Positions 55,509 through 64,000 are shown, numbered from the stretch's first letter. The stretch is 64,000 nucleotides of DNA from CAZEAP01 sp964510315 (GCA_964510315.1 CAZEAP010000003.1:1-64000), one strand, 5' to 3'. Made by a program: numbers and translations. Notes: a model not told the origin generated them from the sequence alone.

Positions 55509-56420
55509 TCAGCGGCTTTGCGCGATCAACCCCTCGACCTCCCCCCGCGTGGGGATGGCCGCCCGCCCGCCCAGGCGCCGACAGGCCAGCGCCGCGGCGG
55601 CGGATGCGAACCGCAGATTCTCGGTCAGCCCCAGTCCCTCGACGAGGCCCCAGCAAAAAGCGCCGTGGAAGACATCGCCGGCCCCGGTGGTGTCCACCAC
55701 GTCGACCTCGAAGGCGGGCATCTCCACGAACCGATCCCCGATGAGAGCCACCAGTCCCCTTTCCCCCAGCGTAATCGTGACGTGCCCCGGCCCCATCGAC
55801 TGCACCTGTCGGCAGGCCTCCCGGTAGTCGCCGCCGGTCAACTGCTCTGCGCATGCCTGCGAGCAGATCGCGTGGTCCATCAGAGAGACCAGCTCGCGAA
55901 ACTCGTCTCCGACCCCGCCGACGTCGCCGACGACCGGAACGCCCTGCCGGCGCGCCCGCCGGGCGGCGCTCACGGCCATGGTCCGGAGGAAGCCATCGAT
56001 CAGGAGGCATCCGGCGCCTTCCAGGTCCGGCGGCCCCTCGGGGGACTCGTCCGATCGCGGCATGCCGCGCGTGCAGAGGACCCGACGCCCGCCGGTCGCC
56101 GCATCGACGGAGACGAGCACGAGCGGGCTTGCGGCCGTCGGACTTCTGTTGACCCGATCGGCCCGGACCCCTTCGGCGCGCAGGCGCCCGAGGATGACGT
56201 CGCCCACCCAGTCGGTGCCGACGGCGCCGAGGTACTCGGCGGCACCCCCCAGACGGGCGACCGTCACGAGGGCCGTACCGATCATGCCGCCCCCCTGGAC
56301 GGCGCAGTCGGCGACGGCGGCCTCCCGGACCGGCCGCCCCACGTCCTCCCAGAGGACGAGCTGGTCGAGGGCGGCCAGGCCGATACCGAGAACCTTTTTG
56401 GGAGCAGCTTTTTCACTCAT
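55509..56420 (-). CDS. PfkB family carbohydrate kinase
   Basis: A 303-residue ribokinase-fold kinase: VLGIGLAALDQLVLWEDVG, VQGGGMIGTALVTVARLGG, YLGAVGTDWVGD, and the catalytic DTTGAGDVFHGAFCWGLVEGL with the base Asp. Its ATG overlaps the aldolase stop by 4 bases, so the class II aldolase and kinase are translationally coupled; together they suggest phosphorylation and cleavage of a sugar phosphate, in the manner of tagatose or deoxyketose pathways. Its 3' end is followed by a partial duplication. Confidence 0.85.
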   Translation of the reverse strand: MSEKAAPKKVLGIGLAALDQLVLWEDVGRPVREAAVADCAVQGGGMIGTALVTVARLGGAAEYLGAVGTDWVGDVILGRLRAEGVRADRVNRSPTAASPLVLVSVDAATGGRRVLCTRGMPRSDESPEGPPDLEGAGCLLIDGFLRTMAVSAARRARRQGVPVVGDVGGVGDEFRELVSLMDHAICSQACAEQLTGGDYREACRQVQSMGPGHVTITLGERGLVALIGDRFVEMPAFEVDVVDTTGAGDVFHGAFCWGLVEGLGLTENLRFASAAAALACRRLGGRAAIPTRGEVEGLIAQSR

Positions 56421-57271
56421 GCCAGCCCCTCAGCATCCAGCTCCGAGAGGTAACTGGAGACCCGTCCGCCGATGGCTTCCCGACCGGACTGCAGCGCGCG
56501 CCGCCAACTGAAACTCTTCTCCCCGCTGCCGACGGCGGCCTCCCGGATGGTTTCGGCGAAGTCTCGGTGCAGCCGCGAGGCGATGTTGACCTTCCGCATG
56601 CCCAGCCGGCCGGCACGCCGCACGTCCTCCAGCGGTATGCCGGTGCCCCCGTGCAGGCTGAGTGGCACGCCGGTCCGCGCGGCGGTCTGCTCGATCAGCC
56701 CAAAGCGCAGCTTCGGGGGCTCCTTGTAGAAGCCGTGGGCGTTGCCCACCGCGGGAGCCAGCACGTCCACTCCGGTTTCCTCCACGAACCGGGCGGCCTG
56801 GTCCGGGTCGGTGAGGCCTGACCCCGGCTCGCCCTCCTCCCGTTCCTGCCCGAACTGTCCGAGTTCCCCCTCGATGGTGGCGCCGTAGTCGTGGGCCAGT
56901 TCGACCATGCGGCGGGTGCGCTCGATGTTCTCCTCCAGCGGAGACGCCGAGCTGTCGAACATCACGCTGCGAAACCCCAGCCGCAGCGCCCTATCCACCA
57001 GCTCTTCTTCCTGGCCGTGGTCCAGGTGGAGGCAGACCGGGACCTCGGCGCGCCGGGCGTAGAAGCCGACCTCCTCGACGCAGGCCTCCAGTCCCATGTA
57101 ATTCTCGGCGGCCGGCCCGTAGAGCAGCATTACCGAGGGAGAACGGGCGGCCTCGCAGGCGCGCAAGACCCCCAGCAGAAAGTCCTGCTGGCCGCCTCCG
57201 ATGTCGAAACACGGCAGGCAGACCCGGCGCTGCTCCAGCGCCGGCATGATGTCCTTCAGACTGGCAAGCAC
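56417..57271 (-). CDS. Class II fructose/tagatose-bisphosphate aldolase
   Basis: A 284-residue zinc aldolase of the KbaY/GatY type. Seen: CFDIGGGQQDF, VPVCLHLDHGQ (zinc His and catalytic Asp region), SVMFDSSASPLEENIERTR, IEGELGQFG, VDVLAPAVGNAHGFYK and LSLHGGTGI. The start is a GTG at 57271 with GAGGAG about 6 bases upstream; the upstream codons have no homology. Length is the family norm. It pairs with the kinase gene that follows. Confidence 0.88.
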   Translation of the reverse strand: MLASLKDIMPALEQRRVCLPCFDIGGGQQDFLLGVLRACEAARSPSVMLLYGPAAENYMGLEACVEEVGFYARRAEVPVCLHLDHGQEEELVDRALRLGFRSVMFDSSASPLEENIERTRRMVELAHDYGATIEGELGQFGQEREEGEPGSGLTDPDQAARFVEETGVDVLAPAVGNAHGFYKEPPKLRFGLIEQTAARTGVPLSLHGGTGIPLEDVRRAGRLGMRKVNIASRLHRDFAETIREAAVGSGEKSFSWRRALQSGREAIGGRVSSYLSELDAEGLA

Positions 57272-57338
57272 GGTCGCTCCTCGAAGCTTCGCAGCAGGCC
57301 GAAGACAACCCCGGACGCGGGGGACCGGCGAAACCCCA

Positions 57339-57367
57339 AGTCTGGGCGCTGCGGTCCCGATAGTCAA
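57339..57367 (-). promoter_or_regulatory. Candidate promoter of aldolase-kinase
   Basis: On the minus strand TTGACT (57367-57362) and CAGACT (57344-57339), 17-base spacer. Confidence 0.4.
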
Positions 57368-57436
57368 ACGACACGGGCCTTTGGGCGCCGGGGCGAACGC
57401 CGATTGCCGGAGAAAAACGGGAACCGTCCGGGTTGT

Positions 57437-57465
57437 TTGCAGCGGGAGCGAAGCGCCCGTAACAT
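57437..57465 (+). promoter_or_regulatory. Candidate promoter of DUF3604 gene
   Basis: TTGCAG (57437-57442) and TAACAT (57460-57465), 17-base spacer, 43 bases before the ATG. It is divergent from the aldolase promoter. Confidence 0.5.
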
Positions 57466-57507
57466 CCAAAAGACGCCCAAAGGCAACACAGAACGGAGGA
57501 GACCCGG

Positions 57508-58989
57508 ATGGAGTCCTACCGCGAGTTGTTCCCGGAATTCCGCGACAGGTTCGAGGCGAGTTCCCATTTCCTTCACCTGGCCATCCCGTCGGTCGTGCGG
57601 CCGGGGGAGCCGTTCGAGCTGCGGGCGGTGATGATGGACGCGGCGGGCATGCCCGAGGAGGATTTCCGCGGGCGCGTGCCGCTGCAGCCCAGTGACCCGG
57701 AGCTGAAGACGCCCGACTACATCGAGTTCGGGCCCGAAGACCGGGGACGGGTCACCGTCGACGGCCTCCGGGTCGAGAAGCCGGGCGCCTACTACGTGAC
57801 GGCTGAGCCGCCGGACTGCCCCGGCTCTCCGCCCACCAGCAACGCCGCCCGGGCGAAGCAAGACGGCCCGCGCCTCTTCTGGGGGGACATCCACTTCCAC
57901 ACCGTCGTCGGCAACTGCCATCCCGACCGCTGCAAAAGCCCGGAGTTCGGATACTGGTACGCCCGCGAGGTGGCCCTGCTGGACTTCGGTTCCGCCACCG
58001 ACCACCTGCGGGGCATCCACCGCATCGAAGGCAACTGGCCCGAACTCCGGGAGGCCGCTCGAAACTGGAACCGCCCGGGCGAGTTCGTCAGCTTCCTGGC
58101 CTTCGAATCCTCCCACGCAACGGGCTACGGCGGCGACAACAACATCTACTACAACGCCGACGAGGCGGACTACTTCTGGCTGGACCGGGACGACATGAAG
58201 GGCGCGCAGCCGAAAGTCGGCCTGAGGGAGCTGTGGGACTGGCTGGACGAGCGGGGCGTCCCCTACATCAGCATCCCCCACCACACCGCCCGCGCCGCCA
58301 AGTACAGGGACTTCGAGAACGAATGGCACAACCCGGAACGGGAGCGCGTGCTGGAGGTCTTCTCATGGTGGGGAAGCTCCGAGGGCCGGCACGACGGCCT
58401 TTACCTGAAAGGCGGCCGCTCGGAGAAACGCTCCTACTGGCGGGACGCCCTGGAGCTGGGCTACCGCTACGGGGCGATCGGCTCCAGCGACACCCACAAC
58501 ACCATGCCCGGCACCCCGGCCACCGTGATACCCGCCAACTACCACTCCCCCCAGGTGCGCCTGAACTGCCAGGGACTGGCCGCCATCTATGCGGATCAAC
58601 TGCGGCGGGACGACCTGTTCGAGGGCCTCATGCGGCGGCGCTGCTACGGGACCACCTGGTGGCGGCCGGCGATCGAGTTCAGCGTCTCCGGGGTGGACAT
58701 GGGAGAGGAGGCCGAGGCCGGCCCGACGCTGAAGCGACGCAGGCACCTGGAGCTGTCGGTTGCGGCCGCCGGACGGGGCGGTGTATCCCTCTACCGGAAC
58801 AACCGGCAGATCGCCTCCGAGGGGATGCAGCCGGGACTGACGAAGATGGAGTTCACCGACGATGAACCGCTGGAGAAAGTGGCCGTTCGGGGGGCGCCCA
58901 ACAGCGACCGGCCCTTTGCCTTCTACTACGCCAGACTCCACGCAAACGGGCAGGTCGCCTGGTCCTCACCGGTCTGGCTGACCCTGTAA
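57508..58989 (+). CDS. DUF3604 (PHP-like) protein
   Basis: A 493-residue protein with a DUF3604 core: a beta-rich N-terminal part, then LFWGDIHFHT (metal-binding HxH), LLDFGSATDHLRG, VSFLAFESSH, PYISIPHHTA and GAIGSSDTHNTMPGTPA, the PHP-like metal ligand set. DUF3604 proteins are thought to be metallohydrolases; substrate unknown. The ATG has GGAGGAG upstream. No signal peptide is visible. Confidence 0.8.
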   Translation: MESYRELFPEFRDRFEASSHFLHLAIPSVVRPGEPFELRAVMMDAAGMPEEDFRGRVPLQPSDPELKTPDYIEFGPEDRGRVTVDGLRVEKPGAYYVTAEPPDCPGSPPTSNAARAKQDGPRLFWGDIHFHTVVGNCHPDRCKSPEFGYWYAREVALLDFGSATDHLRGIHRIEGNWPELREAARNWNRPGEFVSFLAFESSHATGYGGDNNIYYNADEADYFWLDRDDMKGAQPKVGLRELWDWLDERGVPYISIPHHTARAAKYRDFENEWHNPERERVLEVFSWWGSSEGRHDGLYLKGGRSEKRSYWRDALELGYRYGAIGSSDTHNTMPGTPATVIPANYHSPQVRLNCQGLAAIYADQLRRDDLFEGLMRRRCYGTTWWRPAIEFSVSGVDMGEEAEAGPTLKRRRHLELSVAAAGRGGVSLYRNNRQIASEGMQPGLTKMEFTDDEPLEKVAVRGAPNSDRPFAFYYARLHANGQVAWSSPVWLTL

Positions 58990-59083
58990 ACCGATCAGTG
59001 GAACTGCTCTGAGGCCGTGTTTGGCAGGGAGAACTTGAAGAGACTGCAACCCCAATGCCTCCGGGAAGCCTGTATCCGCCGCC

Positions 59084-59117
59084 CTTGTCGTTCTTCGTGC
59101 TCTTCGTGCTCTTCGTG
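59084..59117. repeat. 9-bp-period CTTCGTG array
   Basis: Three CTTCGTGCT-type units in tandem between the DUF3604 and flavodoxin genes; members of the same family occur at 5661-5686 and 30983-31033. Confidence 0.7.
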
Positions 59118-59175
59118 GTAATCACATACTGCAACGCCTTTTGTCAGGTCGCCGGTGGACCGAAGGGAGCCGCAG

Positions 59176-59649
59176 ATGGCAAAGGACCTGGTGGTCTATT
59201 ACTCGCGAAGCGGAACGACCCGCAAAGTTGCCCGGCAGATCGCCGAACTGCTGCAGGCCGACGTCGAGGAGATAGCCGACACCAAGGACCGCAAGGGGCT
59301 CACCGGCTGGCTGGGGTCGGCCAGGGATGCCCTGCTCCGGCGGAGCGCCGACATCGAACCGGCCGAGAACGACCCGGCCGATTACGACATGGTGCTCATC
59401 GGCACGCCCGTCTGGGGCGGCACGGTGAGTTCGCCCGTCCGGGCCTACCTGGAGCAGCAGGCCGGACGCCTCCCGGAGGTCGCCTTCTTCCTGACAACCG
59501 GGGGAAGCGGCGTCCAGCGAACCTTCGAGAAAATGGCGGAACTGGCCGGCCAAAAGCCGGTGGCCGCCCTGGGGCTGCGGGCAAGGGACGTGCACAAAGG
59601 CCGACACCGGGGCGACGTGCTCAAGTTCATTGAACGGCTCGAACGCTGA
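59176..59649 (+). CDS. Flavodoxin family protein
   Basis: A 157-residue FMN-binding fold: the P-loop SRSGTTRKVARQIAELL, YDMVLIGTPVWGGTVSSPVRAYLEQ and a TTGGSG third loop. It is an electron carrier or NAD(P)H-linked reductase subunit. The ATG at 59176 begins MAKDLVVYY; an ATG 7 codons earlier is less likely. It ends 10 bases before the convergent esterase gene. Confidence 0.85.
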   Translation: MAKDLVVYYSRSGTTRKVARQIAELLQADVEEIADTKDRKGLTGWLGSARDALLRRSADIEPAENDPADYDMVLIGTPVWGGTVSSPVRAYLEQQAGRLPEVAFFLTTGGSGVQRTFEKMAELAGQKPVAALGLRARDVHKGRHRGDVLKFIERLER

Positions 59650-59659
59650 CAGCGACACC

Positions 59660-62131
59660 TCAGCGGGTCAGTGTGGGAGCGGCCCAGGCGCCGGGACCGG
59701 CCGCCGCCGGCGTCCCCCCGGCCGCTCGGCAGCTCAGCGTCAGCACGTTTACCCCTCTGACGTCCGCCGAGATATTCCGCCGCTCCTGCCCGAGCGCCCT
59801 TACGGTGACCGGCCGGCCCAGCAGTTCCCCGTCCCCCCGGACCGCGAAGGTCAACCCCCGTGCTTCGGCCGGGGGACCTCCGAATCCCTTCGTCAAACCC
59901 ACGCCGGCGGTAAAGCGGCGGAACCGGCCGCCCAACTGAAAGGAGATCTCCGAGGGCGGCTTGACCCCGAGGCCCTCGTCGTAAGCCCCGTTTCCGAGTC
60001 GGATCGGTCTTCCGGCGAAAGACCTGTCGAAGCCCACCGCCCCGGCCGGCTGGCGTATCCCGGCGGGGCGCACTTTCGACAGAGAGACCTTTCCTTCGTC
60101 CGCATCGGCCGCCGAGGGCAGTTTGGGGAATCCCTGGGGAGCGACCTGCGCCACGGCATCGGGACTGGCCTTCCAGGCGTACTCCCCGGCAAATCGCCAG
60201 GCGTTGTTGAAGAAGCCCGCCACCGGGAAGGTGCCGGGACCGACCGTGCGGCTGTCGTATACGGCGTAATCGAACCAGTTCTGCCCGTCCGGGGGCGGGG
60301 GAGCCAGCCAGAGCCCGAACCGTTGGAACGCCTGGTACAGCGCCGCCGGCCTCGTCCCCGCCACCATGGCCACCATCCGCCCCCGCCTCAGGGGATTCGG
60401 ATAGCAGAACATCACTCCGATGTCGGAGCCGGTATACTCCGTCCCGTCGAGGACCACCGCCTCCGGCGTCAGCTTCACCGGCACCTCCTCGATCACGTCG
60501 GAGGAAATCGAGTTCAGCCGCGGTCCGCCGATCAGAATCAGGTTGAACCGCTGAATGTCTCTTTCAGTCAGCTCCGTGTCTTTCTTGATGCGGGGCTCGG
60601 TCCCGCACCGAAGCTTCCACAGCTCCCCGAAACGGCGGGCCTCGAGGCGGCAGATTTGGTTCTCCAGCTCGGAACCACCCGTTCCGTAAACGACCACAAA
60701 CGGGTCCCGGAACACGTCGGAGACCGGCCCCGACAGGCCTCGGTGCTTCAGCAGCCGTTCCTGCCGGGCGGGGACCCATTCGCCGCCCCGCTTCTCGACG
60801 CTCAGCGACGCCGCCCCCCCGGTGGCTCCCAGGGGGGTGTGGTCGACCACCACTTCCTTTGCCTCTTCGGGCATCTCGGAGAGATCAACGGTGAGTGCCG
60901 AAACGTTCTCGGTAGAGACGTGGGCCCGCCCCCCCTCGACCTCTACCTCCACTGCCGAGAAGGCCACCGGGTCGCCCAGCCGGTCCAGACATAGCCACCA
61001 GGCCCGATTGTGGCGCAGATGAGCCGTACGGTACAGGAAGCGGGAGGGCCGATCGACCGCGGGCCGGCCGAGCACGCGCGCGAGGGCGTATTCCTCCACC
61101 CACCGGGGCAGGGACCGCAGACCGGAGCCCGGGAACCGCAGGTACTCCGTGACCTGCCCCAACTGCCGCAGGCGGCGAACCATGGTCGGCCGCTCCGCTC
61201 GCTCCATTCGTTCCGGCAAGCTCCCCTCCGCGACCACAACGGGCACGTGCTGAAGGTTCTGCGCATAACAGACCGATGAGCCGGCCGCGAGCAGGAACTC
61301 CTTCAGTTCATCCCAGCTATTCCGCCCGCCCTTCGTCGGCGCGAGCGGCAGGGGGACCCTCGGCGCAACCGGTTCCCCCGCAAGCGCAACCACTCCGGCG
61401 AACATGTCGGGGTAGTGCACGGCAAGCCGCCACAGCCGCTCCGTGCCGGCGCCGCGTCCGACCAGATAAACCTGCCGGGGGTCGGTCGAGTAAAGCCGGC
61501 GGACTTCGGCGAGAGCGCCCAGGGCGTCCCGCTCGTCGGGATAGGCCTCCGGGGACTCCGCGGGACTCGTTGGCTTGACCGACACGGCTCCCTCGTAGCA
61601 GGTGGCGCCTCCGGTGCTTCGACCGCCGGCAAGAGTGACGATCACCGGATAGGCGCGACGGGGGCTGTAGTCGCTCGGAAGGCAGATTCTGTAGGGCCGG
61701 AAGGAGCCGTCCGTCGGCTGGTAGTAGGCGCGGAGGAAGGATTCCCCCCGCGGGAAGACGGCCTCTTCCCCCCGCTGAAGTCGGGAAAAGTTCCGGCGGA
61801 TGCGATCAAAGGTCGTCGAATCTCGCAGGTCCGGTCGGCCGGGCCGACGCCTCCTGCTCTCAGCCACCAGGTGACGCGCCTGGGCCAGCAGGGCGGCCGC
61901 GTCCCTGCTGAGCCGGCCGCGCTCCTGCCGGGCGAAGTCCTCTATCGCCTCCTGCTCCTCGCCGATTATCCCCCTGACGTAGGCGCGGAGCCTGGCCTCG
62001 GTGCGGGCGTAGTCGGTCCGCTCGCGCCGCTGGCGGTACATGCGCAGCAACCGGGTGACTCCGAAGGCGATCACCACCAGGGTGAAGGCGATAAGGATGT
62101 GAAGCCGGATACTCTGCTTCTCCGCGGCCAT
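59660..62131 (-). CDS. Membrane-anchored esterase-like protein with NPCBM domain
   Basis: An 823-residue exported protein. Residues 8-28 are a membrane anchor, then a charged helix, then an alpha/beta hydrolase-like domain (YRICLPSDYSPRRAYPVIVTLAGG, VYLVGRGAGTERLWRLAVHYPDMFAGVVALAG), then a beta-rich middle part, then a C-terminal NPCBM/NEW2-type carbohydrate-binding domain (VGFDRSFAGRPIRLGNGAYDEGLGVKPPSEISF...). The nucleophile motif GRGAGT lacks the usual Ser, so the esterase may be inactive or use another residue. It probably acts on sugars outside the cell. Confidence 0.7.
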   Translation of the reverse strand: MAAEKQSIRLHILIAFTLVVIAFGVTRLLRMYRQRRERTDYARTEARLRAYVRGIIGEEQEAIEDFARQERGRLSRDAAALLAQARHLVAESRRRRPGRPDLRDSTTFDRIRRNFSRLQRGEEAVFPRGESFLRAYYQPTDGSFRPYRICLPSDYSPRRAYPVIVTLAGGRSTGGATCYEGAVSVKPTSPAESPEAYPDERDALGALAEVRRLYSTDPRQVYLVGRGAGTERLWRLAVHYPDMFAGVVALAGEPVAPRVPLPLAPTKGGRNSWDELKEFLLAAGSSVCYAQNLQHVPVVVAEGSLPERMERAERPTMVRRLRQLGQVTEYLRFPGSGLRSLPRWVEEYALARVLGRPAVDRPSRFLYRTAHLRHNRAWWLCLDRLGDPVAFSAVEVEVEGGRAHVSTENVSALTVDLSEMPEEAKEVVVDHTPLGATGGAASLSVEKRGGEWVPARQERLLKHRGLSGPVSDVFRDPFVVVYGTGGSELENQICRLEARRFGELWKLRCGTEPRIKKDTELTERDIQRFNLILIGGPRLNSISSDVIEEVPVKLTPEAVVLDGTEYTGSDIGVMFCYPNPLRRGRMVAMVAGTRPAALYQAFQRFGLWLAPPPPDGQNWFDYAVYDSRTVGPGTFPVAGFFNNAWRFAGEYAWKASPDAVAQVAPQGFPKLPSAADADEGKVSLSKVRPAGIRQPAGAVGFDRSFAGRPIRLGNGAYDEGLGVKPPSEISFQLGGRFRRFTAGVGLTKGFGGPPAEARGLTFAVRGDGELLGRPVTVRALGQERRNISADVRGVNVLTLSCRAAGGTPAAAGPGAWAAPTLTR

Positions 62132-62180
62132 CTTCTTGTCCCTCGGAGGCAGTTGCCTGGGGCATAGAACGACGCTGCAT

Positions 62181-62209
62181 AGTATAGCAGAGCCCTCCCC
62201 CTCTGGAAA
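62181..62209 (-). promoter_or_regulatory. Candidate promoter of NPCBM protein
   Basis: On the minus strand TTTCCA (62209-62204) and TATACT (62186-62181), 17-base spacer, 50 bases before the ATG. Confidence 0.5.
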
Positions 62210-62231
62210 GTCCTCTTCGTGCCGCCGGCCC

Positions 62232-62723
62232 TCAGGATACCTCCGGCTCGCCGAGGGCGGCGTTGAGTCGGGCGCGGGTCGGAAAGTACGCCGTCAGCAT
62301 GAAGAGGAACGCCACGGACGCGGCCCACAGCACGGGCAGCGCGCCCGAGAGGAGGACGAACATCAGGATCAGGATCAGGGGCACCTCGGCGAAGGCCAGA
62401 TGGATCAGCATGCGGCGCACGATGGGCTCCAAGGCGGCTCCGTCTGTGCGCTGATCGAGCCCCGACACGGATACGAAGGGGGGATAAAGCTTCCTCATCA
62501 GTCCCGTCCAGGCGGCCGTGCCCAACGCCGCAACCGGAAGCCACAGCACGTAATCCACCGCCCATCGGCGCCCTGCAAATCCCTGCCACCGGAGGACGTT
62601 GTCCGTCTGCCCGGCCGCCACGGCGAGGGTCACCACGCAGTATATGAGCGGCCCCGCCATCACCGCCGCCCAGACGCCCTGAATCCTGCGACGGGAGGCT
62701 TCCCGGTCCTGGGGTACGTTCAT
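62232..62723 (-). CDS. Four-helix membrane protein of unknown function
   Basis: A 163-residue protein with four hydrophobic segments (about 16-38, 55-75, 103-125 and 128-146) and a short basic N-terminus MNVPQDREASRRRIQG. No family is recognised and no motif beyond the helices is seen. It sits alone between the NPCBM esterase and the enolase-superfamily gene. Confidence 0.55.
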   Translation of the reverse strand: MNVPQDREASRRRIQGVWAAVMAGPLIYCVVTLAVAAGQTDNVLRWQGFAGRRWAVDYVLWLPVAALGTAAWTGLMRKLYPPFVSVSGLDQRTDGAALEPIVRRMLIHLAFAEVPLILILMFVLLSGALPVLWAASVAFLFMLTAYFPTRARLNAALGEPEVS

Positions 62724-62767
62724 GGTCGGGCCTCAATCAGGGCCCCAACAGTCGGTTAAGAAGCGGC

Positions 62768-63874
62768 CTACGGGTTTTCGGAAACCCGGTGCTCGGCATC
62801 GGCCAGCCAGTCTTCGCTGACGTCAATGCCCCAGCCGGGGCCATCGGGCACCGCCACGCCGCCTTCCTCTATCTCCAGGGGCTCTTCCAGCAGTCCGTCG
62901 CTCCAGTCGGTGGACTCGATGGTCCACTCCTGCTCGTAGCGGCAGTTGGGCATGGCGGCGGCGAAGTGGAGCGTGAAGAGCTGCACCATGGCGCGGTTGG
63001 CGGCGTGGGGCGTGCAGGCCAGGCCGAACTCCCGGGCAAGCATCGCCACCCGCCGCGCCCGACAGATGCCGCCGATGTAAAGGATGTCCGGCTGAACGAT
63101 GTCCACCGCCCGCATGTCGACCATCCGGCGCCACTGGGGGAGGCTGTTGTCCTGCTCGCCCCCGGCGACGTAGACGTCCAGTGCGCGGGCGACCTCGCGG
63201 GTGGACTCGATGTCCGGATAGGGACACGGCTCCTCGAAGTGGAACACGCCGAACTCCTCCAGCGTGCGTCCCACCCGGACGGCCTTATGGGCGGAATAGC
63301 TGCTGTTGGCGTCCACGTTGACGCGAACTTCCTCGCCCAGCTCGCGCCGCACGGTCTCCACCAGCTCCTCGGTGCGTCCCGGATACATATCCTCGTCGGA
63401 GCCCATGGGAGCGTGGGGGCCGGTCCCTGCGCGCACCTTCACGGCGCGGAAGCCCTGTTGACGGATCAGCCGCTCGAGGCGCTCCGCCTCGTCGGTCGGG
63501 TTGATGTCGCGCCGCATGCTGGAGGCGTACATGGGCACTCGCTCGCGCAGCGGTCCGCCCAGCAGCTTGGCCACCGACTGGCCGAAAAGCCTCCCCTTCA
63601 GGTCCCACAGGGCCGTGTCGAGGCCGGCCAGTGCGCGGCAGACGAAGGTGCCGGGGAACTTCATCGTCCGGTCGATGACGTGGTCCACCAGGGCCTCTAT
63701 CCGCAGGGGGTCCTCGCCCAGCACCAGCGGAGCCAGCATCTCGTGGAGCACCTTCACGGTGACGGCTCCGCGGTAGGTGGAACACTGGCCGGTGCCGGAC
63801 TCACCCGTGTCGGTGTGGACACGGCAGACGGGGATGTCGTTCCTGAGGAAAGTCTGGATGCGAGCGATTTTCAT
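62768..63874 (-). CDS. Mandelate racemase/muconate lactonizing enzyme family protein
   Basis: A 368-residue enolase-superfamily enzyme acting on a carboxylate by proton abstraction. Seen: the N-terminal capping domain, then barrel motifs FRAVKVRAGTG (KxR acid/base lysine), VNVDANSSYS (metal Asp), FHFEEPCPYPD (metal Glu), AGGEQDN (third metal Glu) and CTPHAANRAM (His). It may be a sugar-acid dehydratase, matching the catabolic genes nearby. The ATG overlaps the upstream partial gene's stop (ATGA). Confidence 0.88.
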   Translation of the reverse strand: MKIARIQTFLRNDIPVCRVHTDTGESGTGQCSTYRGAVTVKVLHEMLAPLVLGEDPLRIEALVDHVIDRTMKFPGTFVCRALAGLDTALWDLKGRLFGQSVAKLLGGPLRERVPMYASSMRRDINPTDEAERLERLIRQQGFRAVKVRAGTGPHAPMGSDEDMYPGRTEELVETVRRELGEEVRVNVDANSSYSAHKAVRVGRTLEEFGVFHFEEPCPYPDIESTREVARALDVYVAGGEQDNSLPQWRRMVDMRAVDIVQPDILYIGGICRARRVAMLAREFGLACTPHAANRAMVQLFTLHFAAAMPNCRYEQEWTIESTDWSDGLLEEPLEIEEGGVAVPDGPGWGIDVSEDWLADAEHRVSENP

Positions 63875-64000
63875 TCGTGCGCAGCTCCCGTGCCGATGTC
63901 ACGGAGAACACCGATGGCGGTGAAATGGTCCAGCTCTTCCAGGCCGAGCGTCCCCTCGATTTCCGTGAGGCGCTCCAGTATGCCCCCCAGGTCCGCCGCG
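63871..64000 (-). CDS. C-terminal fragment of an upstream gene (runs off the window)
   Basis: An open frame enters from the window edge and ends at a TGA overlapping the enolase-superfamily start. The 42 visible residues read AADLGGILERLTEIEGTLGL then EELDHFTAIGVLRDIGTGAAHE. No family is recognisable from this tail. Its close overlap suggests co-translation with the enolase-superfamily gene. Confidence 0.5.
   Translation of the reverse strand, partial: AADLGGILERLTEIEGTLGLEELDHFTAIGVLRDIGTGAAHE

Noticed and set aside
55312..55578. CRISPR-like direct repeats
   Set aside because: There are only two copies, they include the end of a protein-coding gene, and no spacer array or cas gene is present. 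No CRISPR array was seen anywhere in the window.

Overview
The window is GC-rich bacterial chromosome from a diderm. A beta-barrel protein ending in Phe, a LolA-like periplasmic protein and lipoprotein signals show the outer membrane. Several traits point to a planctomycete-like (PVC-type) anaerobe or microaerophile: a MoxR/DUF58/von Willebrand operon fused to an ABC-2 exporter, a eukaryote-like UDP-sugar pyrophosphorylase, a histone-deacetylase-family protein, Gfo/Idh/MocA oxidoreductases, GH130 and GH43-like glycosidases, DUF3604, hypDE and rubredoxin. No rRNA or phylogenetic marker was examined, so the phylum is an inference.

Layout. 0-10 kb: purD with a GH43-like propeller behind it, a TRL lipoprotein, a small-molecule kinase, an alpha/beta hydrolase, a phosphoribosyltransferase, hemerythrin and PRC-barrel stress-type genes (two of the neighbours decayed), and a GH130 enzyme. 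10-18 kb: an internally deleted SLC13-type transporter, def-fmt-DUF116 on the plus strand, and a tightly packed minus-strand operon hypD-hypE-UDPGP-HDAC-comF. 18-20 kb: a decayed island with hairpin repeats, a 32-bp perfect palindrome and two transposase tails. 20-30 kb: a large propeller protein, a three-gene RND exporter operon (RND pump, LolA-like carrier, porin), mgtE and a class V aminotransferase. 31-45 kb: nadC with a lipid kinase, tRNA-Val, and an eight-gene operon (33078-45084) of MoxR, ABC exporter, DUF58 and VWA proteins. 45-51 kb: guaA ATP-PPase subunit, carA and carB. 50-64 kb: sugar-acid/carbohydrate catabolism (two PfkB kinases, two Gfo/Idh/MocA enzymes, class II aldolase, DUF3604, enolase-superfamily enzyme), rubredoxin, flavodoxin and an NPCBM-domain esterase.

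The strongest observation is the guaAb-carA-carB operon. The GMP synthase lacks its glutaminase domain. CarA keeps its full fold but has lost every residue of the glutaminase catalytic triad. Two neighbouring nucleotide-biosynthesis enzymes therefore appear built to run on free ammonia, or on a separate glutaminase.

Other points of interest: a half-size SLC13 transporter that looks like a fusion of its two internal repeats; a Pro-rich PALPxMG repeat shared by the RND pump and porin of one operon; a Cys-containing tandem repeat in the MoxR operon; a duplicated 3' end of a sugar-kinase gene; and several families of hairpin or short-period repeats in the non-coding islands.
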